Positions 56,501 to 64,000 of a DNA stretch of 64,000 nt are shown one piece after another; position 1 is the first letter of the stretch, and every line of letters starts with the position of its first letter. The translations under genes were made by a program, and so were the position numbers. This stretch comes from Bedellia somnulentella (Eukaryota; Arthropoda; Insecta; Lepidoptera; Bedelliidae), in contig OY755171.1 in the NCBI GenBank assembly GCA_963576735.1, positions 1,116,001 through 1,180,000 of the forward strand. Reading direction: 5' to 3'. Under the pieces are notes generated by a model. That model searched no databases and was not told the origin of the DNA. It was given only the letters and a program-made list of their open reading frames with translations.

Positions 56501-59500
56501 AAATGATATAAGAAACCTCAACATCATTTTCAAATACCTTTTGATAGATACCCCACACGTATAGGTTTGATGAAAAAAAAAAATTTGAGTTTCAGTTTTA
56601 TGTATGGGGAGCCCTAAAAATCTTAATGCGGTTTACAGAATACATCTACGCACCAATTTTCAATAATGTAGTTCTTATAGTTTCGGAATAAACTGGCTGT
56701 GACATACGGACGGACGGACGGACGGGACAGACAGACAGACATGACGAATCTATAAGGGTCCCGTTTTTGCCATTTGGCTACAGAACCCTAAAAAGGGGTA
56801 GCCAGAGCTTCAGAGCCAGAAACTCCTCAGCCACATTTGGTAGTTGATAGGGTACAAGATGGTAGAAATAAAGTATCTTCGGTGAAAAACCGCTTAAAAA
56901 AGCCCCATACCCTTAGTCGCCTTTATACCCTTTGGTAGAGAGGGGTAGTGACATTCTAAGCCGGCACAACACGGCGTTAATTATATGTGGAAGATAGAAT
57001 ATAACTATTAGGGTAGGCAGATAGTGTTGTAGGTTTTGTGTGCTTCTGATAAGATAAACCGTTGTCAGTTTCTTCAAATTAAAATGTTTATTTGTAAAAA
57101 TAAGGTTATAATCCTGTTTTTATTTAACCTCAAGAATTTAGATTGGTACCACTGTAGTTTAACATGGTATTCGAAGAAATGATGGAAAGATTTGTTTGAA
57201 ATAAACTTTCATTAACTTTGTATTATATTGGGGTTAATATTTGGAAGGAATCTTAATTCAGATTCTTCTATCACAATGCCAGTTTAATGCTGGAACAGCG
57301 ACTTCGCTGATGTGTATTAATAAGCCATAAATATATATTTTTAGAATCCGGCTTTTTATTTATAACACTTATCTTATCTTATCTAGAAACATTTTATGTA
57401 ATCTTCGACTAATAGCAATATTATTATTATTCATTTATGCATTATCATTATCAATGTCATAGGTTTGTCAAAGAGTGGTCGAATATTTAGAATAATAATG
57501 GGCCACTATGTTTCAAGTTTTAAATTGAAAACAAAATTTAACATATTTTTTACATTTGAACTTTGCCGTGTAGTGTCGGCTTAGAATAGCACAACCCCGT
57601 TTCTACCGATGGGTGTACGTAAGAGGCGACTAACGGTATTGGGGCTTTTAAGGGATTTTTGGGCGATGCGGTTGGAGACCCATCACCAACAACCTTTACT
57701 TTTACCATCTTTTCCCTACTCACATTTCCAAAAGTGGCTGAGGAATTTCTAATTCCTTAGCTCTGGCTACCCCTTCTAGGGATTTATAGCCGTGAGTATA
57801 TGTTATGTTATGAACTTACACTTTATCTATAAAAAACATTAATAAACATAACCTTTGTTAAAATAATAAAAAAAAAATACCTGTTCCCTTTCATCCCAAT
57901 CATCAGGCTTAATATCATTAGGATCATCAATTTCCTCTGGGGGGTTGACAGGTGGCGTAAAGTCTTCCAGCAAAGATCCAGAATTAAATTCTTTGTTGTC
58001 CACTAGTACGCTGAATGTGTTGTCCGGTCTCACAATGAGGGTATAGAGGTGAGGTTCTTTGTCTTTGTATATGTCGTCGAGGCGGGCACTGTGAAATATT
58101 ATTAATGGTAAATTTTTAAAGTTAAAATAACTATGTTTAATAAATTTAAGAAAATATCTTTTTTAATGATATGACACAAAGTTAAAAAAGCAGTAGCAGA
58201 AAATAAGGGGCTCCCATAGCATGAGTATGTTACGTGAGTTGTGAGATAATGTCAAATTTTGTATAATTAATCATTTGTATGTCAATTCCCATGTACATAC
58301 TCACACTCACTTTGCTGTGTAGTGTCGGCTTAGACTAGCACTACCCCATTTCTTCCGGTGGGTGTACGTAAGAGGCGACTAACGGTATTGGGGCTTTTAA
58401 GGGATTTTTGGGCAATGCCGTTGGAGACCCATCACCAACAACCTTTATTTCACCATCTTTTCCCCACGCAACTTCCAAAAGTGGCTGAGGAATTTCTGAT
58501 TCCTTAGCTCTGGCTACCCCTTTTAGGGATTTATAGCCGTGAGTATATGTATGCATGTTTATAATTAGTTTTAGTTTCTATAAAGTTACCTCCAACACGT
58601 TAAACATATTCTGCAGGCCCTATATTCGTGACAAGGAACCACAGAACAAAACCAAATAAAGTTACCTCGGTTTCTGACTATGCTTCTCCTCAATAGTTCC
58701 ATTCTTGGGGTTCTTGTGTCTGAAGATGAAATGCAGCTTATTATCATGGCCGCACTTGTCAGGCCCAAACATGATGGTGTAAGGGGTCTGGTCGTAGAAG
58801 TTGCGGAGGTCGTTCTTAGCATTGGTGCCTTTCGATAGCAGCTTTATGTAGGCTCCACCGCAGTTTTGCCCTTCCTAGGATAAGGGATTTTTTTTTTATA
58901 TGTTGACTGTTTGGTTAGTTTCTTTGTATTTGAAGAATTTGGGATGGACATCTATTAAATTTAACTTAAATGAGAATGGATGAAATAACGATACGTGTGT
59001 CATTTGTAGGGTTTTGTAATAAAAATGTAAAATGAGCGTCTGTTAGTAACGCTTTTTCCTTCTGTCTGTCTTGTCTATCTGTCACCAGGAAGGATCTCAT
59101 GAACTACTCATATTAAAATTTTTAGCGTAGCGAGTCACTAACACAATAAATTGAGTTACATTACATTACATTTTAATACCAATGTAAGTTCTGAAAAAAT
59201 AAATAATTTAATTTCAAGCATTATTCACAATTCATTTAAGTCATTCCAGAAAGTATGATGCAGACACTAGTTTACAAACAACTCACAAAGAAGTTCCCGC
59301 CCAAAGACACCAAGTCACCTGGACATCCGCCAAACAAGATCACAACGAAATGGTGACGTGAAAAATTGTGTTTTTGTCCGAGCTGATGTTATTGAACTCT
59401 TATTTATGGCTCGTTTTTCAAGCTTTTGTGGACAAAGACTTTAAATTTTAAGAATGATAAAACGTATTATATATATAAACGTAAAGATATTTGGTATTTT

Positions 59501-62500
59501 TTGGCATGAAACCTCATGTAGGGATTATTTTACTAACCAATCAAGGAAAGAAAACCACCACCAAAAAGTTGTTAAGAAGCAAAGAAAGACAAATATCGCA
59601 ACAGTAGTACTACTTGGCACCATAGCTCAATTGGCAGAGCGATCGGGGCGTACACCGGGATGTCGCCGGTTCAAGTCCAAGGTGTCCAATTATTTCTTTC
59701 CTTGATTGATTAGTGAACAGTGACGATTTTTAATTAAACTGATAGGGGATAAATAGAGAATAAAATTGGCAAAAATAATTCTACAAGCTTTAAGTAATGT
59801 ATGGTTAAATACTTATTATAAGAACTTGTTACGTCTTTTTTGTCTGTAATGAATAGACTCCGAAAACAATAAGAGATTTTAAAAACTGTTCCATTAATAC
59901 AAGTCTACAACCTTCAGATGTAACATATATTCACAATTATTATCATTCCAGAAGGGCAAGCACGAGCGCTATTTTATCGACACGATAATGGTTAGAATGA
60001 GATGGCAGTATACGATACTAAGTGCGTAAGAGATGGCTGCTTTATCCCACGCGATAACTAGTTTAAACACCGCTCGTACTAGCCGGGCAGGAACAGTGGT
60101 AGGGAAAAACTTAGATATTTGAATAATAATACTACTGAAATTAAATATTAACGAAATTTCCAAATTTCTATTAAAACTCTACTTTAATTCATTTAATTTT
60201 ACCTATCCATTATAATTAGTTATCCACAATAACCAATAACTGTGAAATATGAGTCACAACTAGATAAGCGCGTTACGTCACAAAGCCAATTAGTAAAGAA
60301 GATGGGAAACTACGAAAGGGGTTAAGGTATGGCATAAGATTATTATTGTGGTTAACTTTTGTTGAGGTTAGTGATCCTAGGTTCAAGTCATTGAACAAGT
60401 ATATCTATACAAGTAAATGAAATTAAAGTGTATGTTGTTGAAGCTGTGTAGTCGGCATAAAATAGCACTACCCCATTTCTTCCGGTGGGTGTACGTAAGA
60501 TTTTTGGGCGATGCGGTTGGAGACCCATCACCAACAATCTTTATTCTACCATCTTTTCCCCACACAACTTTCCAAAAGTGGCTGAGGAATTTCTGATTTG
60601 TCAGCTCTGGCTACCCCTTTTAGGGATTTATAGCCGTGAGTATATATTTTGTATGTATGTATGTTTGTATTAAAAGTATAAGCACTTTTATTCATGCCAA
60701 GGAATATACAAAAGGCAAATATTTAACACGGCAACTAAAATCTTTTTAAGGCAACTTTCTATTAAGCCACAAAAAAACTAACTTTGCAGTGATTAAATAT
60801 CTTAGCAACTATTAAACTATACAAGCAACAAAATGCTAGGACCAAAAAACTAAAAAAACGGCTGCTACTATAAGGTATCAAATATATCAAGCCGGATCAG
60901 TGAAAAACTGGTTAATGTATTATAAAACCTAATGTGGCGACTAATTTTTCCGAGGGGATATTATACATTCTTCACTGGCAACTAATGGATTTCATTATAA
61001 AAATACACATCTGGCAGCGATTTTTAGGTAGCTCTAAAGCTGAAAATGGGTGTTATAATAATGTATTTGGATATTAGAATATTGTTTGCAGATTCGTAAA
61101 TTCTTGGAAAGGCGGCAAATGCGCTCGCTGGCTTTTTTTAGTTTTGTGACTATTATATTAAGTAAATTACATATTATGTTTATTGAACTAAAAATTAATA
61201 AAAATAAAATAAATTAGGTTAGGTTAAAAGTTGGGTCCCTAATGGGCAGATGCAATTAAGTTAGGGAAAGAAAACAGAGGGGGGAAGGAGGGCCCCCGCA
61301 TTAAAAAACAATTAACCACCACAAATGTAATTGTGCTAGGTAAGGTTAGGGTTAGCTTGTGTCCCTTAGAGCAGAAATAGGCGTTACTACTACTTGGTTT
61401 CATTCTTTAAACACCTGTTAAAAGTAGCGGCTGCCTATACAAATTTGTCACAATTTCACATTCACAAAAACAGATATCTCTGTTAAAGCTTCACAGATAT
61501 ATTGCCATAATGTTATGTCAATGAATATCTCCAGCTTAAGACCGCATTTTAAGTCCATCAATCAAGTATACTTAACTCATAAAAATCATTACATAGCTGT
61601 GTAGTGTCAGTGTAGAGCAGTGTAGTTCAGGGGTTACAAAGCTGGTACAATGCTTATTGTACCATGTCATGCCAAAGTGGCCATAATGATAGTTAATATC
61701 CGATACGAGATGGCATCAAAAGAAGAAGTCATGCTATACATTGCTTGCTTAACCTATGCATATTTGTATTTGAAATAACTGTTCCGATTAAGTTTAATTA
61801 AGATTGCTGTGTAGTGCCGGCTTAGTTGCCATGTAGAGCCTGCTTAGAATGTTGCTACCCCTTTCTACCCACGGGTGTCGTAAGAGGCGACTTAGGGTAT
61901 TGGGGCTTTTTATTGCATTTTTGAGCGATGCGGTTGGAGACCTATCACCAAAAACCTTTAATTTACCACCTTTTCCCCACTCAACTTCCGAAAGTGGCTG
62001 AGGAATTTATAATTCCATGGCTCTGGCTACCCCTTCTAGGGAATTATAGCCGTGAGTGTATGTATGTATATATGACTGAGTTTATTATGATAAACTAAAA
62101 GCTTACCTGCATAGTGACTTCATACTGCACAACAAAAGGTTTGTCTTTGAACTCAAATGGTTTGTTGAGCAGAGCCGAGATGGCGGCATGCTTTGCCTCC
62201 GTCTTCAGCACCAGACCCAAGTCATTCTTGAATATTCTCTTTATTGGTTCTGATACCTGTGATACAGAATAATCGTAATGACACAGTTTTGTTATTACAT
62301 TTAACACATAGAATACCAGTGTCAAATATCTTTCTTAGTCATAAAAAAAACATAAAGTTTTACCCAATAATTTAAGTACTAAATATAAACTAATATGTAG
62401 AAACATTTAACTTTTGATATGAGTTTTTAATATTTTTATAAAAAATGTTAATAGTTTAGTTTGTGATATAATTTTAAATAGAAACATACCTCCCATTTAC

Positions 62501-63060
62501 CATCATATTTGGCAATAGCTTCGTCAACACCTTGTTTCTTAGCTTCAGACACTATCCACTTCTTTTTGAATGCTGCTGGGTCATCAAAGTTCTCAACAAA
62601 GTAAACATTTTTTGAGTCCACTTGAGGACTCTCGTAAACTTCCTCTTCTACTTCATTCTGCAATTATAAAAGGGAAAAAATTAAAAAGGCCCCCATTATG
62701 ATGGATACTGTACTCAATGGCAAATGGACTGAGTGCAAACATCCATAAAGAATAAGTTAAGTCTTCAGTTGGTCATGGCTTTATAAAACACTACTTCTGA
62801 TCTGATTATTTGTGTCAAAAATGGTTTGATTTATAATTAAATATAATAAAACATGAATTGATATGGTAACATCAAATATAACCTTAATCTTAGATGGCTC
62901 AGTATTTAATATAACTACATTTTATTTAATCCAGAAGCATAACAATATTTACCTCAACAGTAATTCCATCAGAGTCATCTTCAGTATCAGCATATGTTAA
63001 ATTACCAGTCAGCAATATTATGGCACTAAGTAAGACCAATTTGGAACCTAAGCGCAACAT
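44547..63060 (-). CDS. Calnexin, ER-membrane lectin chaperone, 12 coding exons, 568 aa
   Basis: Coding exons in order: 63060-62953, 62657-62490, 62256-62107, 58874-58666, 58088-57881, 56075-55955, 55027-54885, 54272-54156, 51361-51221, 48716-48594, 46785-46642, 44621-44547. All junctions are GT-AG and in phase. Signal peptide at residues 1-24 ([17 protein letters not shown]...). The lectin domain carries both calreticulin-family signatures, EGQNCGGAY and IMFGPDKCG. The P domain has repeats [26 protein letters not shown] and VRPSDWDNE, then type-2 repeats [33 protein letters not shown] and [12 protein letters not shown] transmembrane helix follows (about 470-491, [22 protein letters not shown]), then an acidic cytosolic tail ending RRRKPRKD, comparable to the RKPRRE-type ER-localisation end of vertebrate calnexin. 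It holds monoglucosylated glycoproteins during folding. The ATG opens exon 1 right after an acceptor, so the leader contains an intron. Confidence 0.97.
44640..44882 (-). repeat. Family B SINE-like copy beside the last calnexin acceptor
   Basis: A minus copy (same strand as calnexin) whose (tatg)n tail ends only about 18 nt before the acceptor of exon 12. The native polypyrimidine stretch remains, but the usual branch-point distance falls in the repeat. Confidence 0.85.
45138..46151 (+). repeat. Dispersed repeat (lepidopteran 'ctatactaatattataaagc' type)
   Basis: It starts with tttaatctatactaatattataaagctgaagag and ends with agtctgtggggtcagctagt. A second, shorter, related sequence begins inverted immediately after (46162). 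Parts (cctattaatattataaatgtgaaagtttagatg near 45762) also match 14100-14165 and 46545-46590. Helitron-type or LINE-derived origin is possible; not resolved. Confidence 0.5.
46126..46187. repeat. Palindromic junction of two repeat ends, 26-bp perfect arms
   Basis: gtacgaagtctgtggggtc... (46126-46151) and its exact inverse (46162-46187) are separated by 10 bp. It is where two copies of one repeat meet end to end. Confidence 0.9.
46855..46975 (+). repeat. Short dispersed repeat (ggccagcgtggtagac type)
   Basis: It shares ccgcaattggccagcgtggtagactatagcc and cccttggtggggacatatatggg with the inverse copy at 51838-52000; a fragment also occurs at 43437-43500. Probably another SINE-like family. Confidence 0.6.
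47100..47352 (+). repeat. Family B SINE-like copy
   Basis: gtgaagtgccggcttagaatgtcgctacc through to a long (tatg)n tail. It belongs to the subtype with ttattggatttttgggcg and aatttataattcc, also seen at 12919 and 61806. Confidence 0.85.
47811..48033 (-). repeat. Family A SINE, 5'-truncated, inserted into a family B copy
   Basis: acataacataaacgttgaccg to gtgagggtaagcatcgtgagg. An 11-bp repeat acatttatata stands on both sides (47800-47810, 48034-48044). The right repeat leads straight into tactcacgcctataaatcc, the tail end of a family B copy. Confidence 0.85.
48045..48275 (-). repeat. Family B SINE-like copy (diverged), host of the family A insertion
   Basis: tactcacgcctataaatcctatac ... gtgagtctccagtcacatcgccc ... 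cttagccgacactgtac. Confidence 0.7.
48286..48532 (-). repeat. Family B SINE-like copy
   Basis: A full copy of the subtype with cttaacggggtagccagagctttgg, shared with 40360-40618. It ends about 60 bp from the donor of calnexin exon 10. Confidence 0.85.
48812..49063 (-). repeat. Family B SINE-like copy
   Basis: A full copy with a long tail, (acat)n, ending ctaagccgacactacacggc. Confidence 0.85.
49608..49856 (-). repeat. Family B SINE-like copy
   Basis: A full copy from acatacatacatacactcacgg to ataagccgacactacac. Confidence 0.85.
49905..50022 (+). repeat. Family B SINE-like copy, 3' part only
   Basis: cctttgttttgcgatcttttccccactcaac to gccgtgagtatatatatgtat: a 5'-truncated copy. Confidence 0.75.
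50671..51043 (-). repeat. Family A SINE, full length, with 13-bp target duplication
   Basis: gtaacataacataaacataaacg tail; head with gggcgggtgttctacccactgg and gactatcatgtcg. ttattttatttat flanks it (50658-50670, 51044-51056). Confidence 0.9.
51403..51650 (+). repeat. Family B SINE-like copy (diverged)
   Basis: gatgtgtagtgtcagctttgaatagc ... gtggctggaggagcatcac ... tctggctactacatttcgggatttatagcc, starting about 40 bp upstream of calnexin exon 9 on the gene's strand. Confidence 0.7.
51838..52145 (-). repeat. Short dispersed repeat (ggccagcgtggtagac type) with extended 3' part
   Basis: aaggctatggccaaaccaccctattcagggtattc ... catagtctaccacgctggcc, followed by gtagccgggaccgacggcttaacgtgccctccgaagc and ggtgattcaagcctgcaa. 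Confidence 0.6.
52190..52860 (-). mobile_element. LINE, 5'-truncated, 3' 650 bp, with RT C-terminal fragment
   Basis: The minus-strand ORF (52844 to 52353, 163 aa) includes [34 protein letters not shown] and [14 protein letters not shown], typical of the region after the RT core in CR1/Jockey-group LINEs. The tail on the minus strand is (atttt)n. It is a different family from the two large LINEs. A very short second copy of its 3' end occurs at 53874-53935. Confidence 0.8.
53037..53125 (+). repeat. tRNA-like sequence, probably a tRNA-derived SINE head
   Basis: gtggccgagtgg is a D-arm of Leu/Ser tRNA type and gcgggttcgatccccgc is a perfect T-arm; the ends gttgtc/gagcaac pair partly. The middle is too irregular for a functional tRNA. 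agcaacatttatgtgatgagcataaatg follows as a possible SINE body. Confidence 0.55.
53262..53352 (+). repeat. Family C repeat, truncated
   Basis: gtgggagtcatgttagagcgcacactactgcggac ... atcgcggagtgtaaat. The right half is missing. Confidence 0.65.
53483..53798 (-). repeat. Family A SINE, partial and rearranged at the ends
   Basis: gggtactaataattctgaacatcacg to gggatttgaacactagtcgcttgcag, then a short tail-like tgtgaacatttatgtta. Confidence 0.8.
54413..54658 (-). repeat. Family B SINE-like copy with 13-bp target duplication
   Basis: A full-length copy flanked by ttttattgattca (54400-54412 and 54659-54671), in calnexin intron 7. Confidence 0.92.
55220..55583 (+). repeat. Family A SINE, full length, with 15-bp target duplication
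   Basis: acgtgatagctcaatgggtag head and gtgttcaaatcccgggtcgg B box, to tgaacgtttatgttatgtttatg. ttattaattctgaag flanks it (55205-55219, 55584-55598). It supplies the length of the complete unit, 364 bp. The target was a family B fragment (gctctggctaccctctttt follows). Confidence 0.93.
56145..56795 (-). repeat. Family E repeat, uninterrupted copy
   Basis: The inverse of 24272-25312 without the hAT MITE. It includes a poly-G run near 56437-56450 and an (acgg)n block near 56705-56722; ends gggttccgtagc / gctacagaaccct. Confidence 0.8.
56785..56982 (-). repeat. Family B SINE-like copy, partial
   Basis: aaaaaggggtagccagagcttcagagcc ... cttaaaaaagccccatacccttagtcgcc ... ctaagccggcacaacac. The region around the tctccaaccgc core is deleted. 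Confidence 0.7.
57564..57808 (+). repeat. Family B SINE-like copy
   Basis: A full copy whose tail is atgttatgttatg instead of (tatg)n. It ends about 70 bp downstream of calnexin exon 5 on the gene's strand. Confidence 0.85.
58313..58560 (+). repeat. Family B SINE-like copy
   Basis: A full copy in calnexin intron 4, tail gtatatgtatgcatg. Confidence 0.85.
59500..59715 (+). repeat. Family D element with tRNA-like core (diverged)
   Basis: catgaaacctcatgtagggattattttactaacc, then a core with gctcaattggcagagcgatcggggcgtac and a T-arm ccggttcaagtcc closed by ggcacc/ggtgtcc, then ttctttccttgattgattagtg. The arms are complementary (aatcaaggaaagaa / ttctttccttgatt). Confidence 0.6.
60443..60662 (+). 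repeat. Family B SINE-like copy with a 30-bp internal deletion
   Basis: gctgtgtagtcggcataaaatagcac; the gaggcgactaacggtattgg segment is missing; tail (tatg)n. Confidence 0.85.
61806..62072 (+). repeat. Family B SINE-like copy with a doubled head
   Basis: The head occurs twice (gctgtgtagtgccggcttag, then ccatgtagagcctgcttag). The rest is full length. It ends about 35 bp from the donor of calnexin exon 3 (62107). Confidence 0.85.
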
Positions 63061-63318
63061 CTGAAATAAATATCAAAAATTTAGCATCGACAGTAGATAA
63101 TGTAATGTAATTAAATGTAAGCCATACTGAATGTATGTATTTTTTTCAAGAAATGCTTGAACAAGCAAGTTTGACTACAATACTAACTAAGCTGCATCTA
63201 ATCTAACCTAATTAAATTACACAAAAATCTAGCACCGGATATTTCTAATAACATATTTCTCGTACCGAATAGGAAGTAAAACCGTGGTGGTGATCGAATA
63301 ACCCTCGCTTCGACTTAC

Positions 63319-63420
63319 CTTTTATATATAGTTATTAAATATCATAAGGCTAATAGTATCTTAAACCGAATTCACAAAATTAAGGCGGAAGCAGCTTGTT
63401 AAATTTATTTCAGAATGAAA
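63319..63420 (-). other. Probable calnexin 5' non-coding exon
   Basis: A strong minus-strand donor (AAAAG|GTAAGTCG, exon end at 63319) lies 259 bp upstream of the acceptor that immediately precedes the start codon (63061-63062). The upstream limit of the exon is a guess. The region to about 63960 is free of recognised repeats and likely holds the promoter. Confidence 0.5.
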
Positions 63421-63960
63421 ATGAATTGATGAATTTTTTAATGACATATACAGCAGAAAGTGACATTTGACAACATATCGAAGAAAATAATTTGACCAAT
63501 CACTGACGAACAAATGTCAGTTGCGTTCAATATAACGATTTTAATTTAAATGAATCGCTAAACGGGAATTTACGTTTGGTGTACATCGTTTACATTGTAC
63601 TTCGTTTATGTTACTTACCTACTTGGATATTGGAAATACTAATTTTACGTATATTTTTAGTAGACGACCGACGTCCGTTTGTCTAGACTAGTACTTATAG
63701 AAGACTGACTTCTACGAAGTGCATTGCGCAATCATATGTACGTATATAAGTCAAATATATTTGTTAAGTTACGAGGGCCAATGAACAAGATAATAATAAT
63801 ATTAAATTAATCGTCACTTCAAATAGTTAAACTAGTTGAAATGTTTTTATTGGAATAACATGTCAAAAAAATATTTATTTAAAAACAAAAACTCTGGTTT
63901 AGCTCATAAATTTGTAGCAATATTATAGTAACTCTGAAGCTGTAAATACAGCAATTCATT

Positions 63961-64000
63961 AACATACTTACATACATATACTGACGGCTTTAAATCCCAT
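63961..64000 (-). repeat. Family B SINE-like copy cut by the window edge
   Basis: acatacttacatacatatactgacggctttaaatccc is the tail end of a minus copy; the rest lies outside. Confidence 0.7.

Overview
This is eukaryotic, AT-rich, intron-bearing and very repeat-dense DNA. Gene content and repeat types point to an insect, most likely a moth or butterfly (Lepidoptera). The evidence is short GT-AG exons separated by introns full of SINE-like repeats ending in (TATG)n or (ATGTTA)n, RTE-type and CR1/Jockey-type LINE pieces, a piggyBac remnant, and the GGGTTCCGTAGC-type repeat. The species cannot be named from the sequence alone.

Three multi-exon host genes can be reconstructed exon by exon. (1) A meiotic HORMA-domain protein (HORMAD/Hop1 type), + strand, 4841-15225. 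(2) A lysosomal arylsulfatase B-type enzyme (N-acetylgalactosamine-4-sulfatase family), - strand, 33701 to 15622, 12 coding exons, 537 aa. Its 9.4-kb first intron holds most of the mobile DNA of the middle of the window. (3) Calnexin, the ER-membrane lectin chaperone, - strand, 63060 to 44547, 12 coding exons, 568 aa, with an upstream non-coding exon. HORMA and sulfatase genes are convergent (stops about 0.4 kb apart). Sulfatase and calnexin are tandem on the same strand, with an almost intact 4.8-kb LINE between them. The genes have unrelated jobs (meiotic axis, lysosomal glycosaminoglycan breakdown, glycoprotein folding), and I see no sign that they act together.

Layout: 0.2-2.2 kb, repeats with tRNA-like cores and a broken piggyBac transposase ringed by 21-bp palindromes; 3.0-4.1 kb, two small unrecognised ORFs; 4.8-15.2 kb, HORMA gene, with a 105-bp minisatellite in an intron; 15.6-33.7 kb, sulfatase gene, with a LINE split by a SINE at 26.9-30.5 kb; 34.1-39.4 kb, a palindrome and a two-ORF LINE; 40.9-41.9 kb, a foldback element; 44.5-63.4 kb, calnexin; the rest is repeats.

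For brevity I name the dispersed families A-E. A: tRNA-derived SINE, about 365 bp, (ATGTTA)n tail. B: SINE-like, about 245 bp, GTGTAGTGTCGGCTTAG head, (TATG)n tail. C: about 175 bp, GTGGGAG...CCCAC ends. D: tRNA-like core inside inverted repeats. E: GGGTTCCGTAGC-ended repeat. For A and B, '+' means that head-to-tail orientation runs left to right. Long introns contain nothing I recognise beyond the repeats listed.
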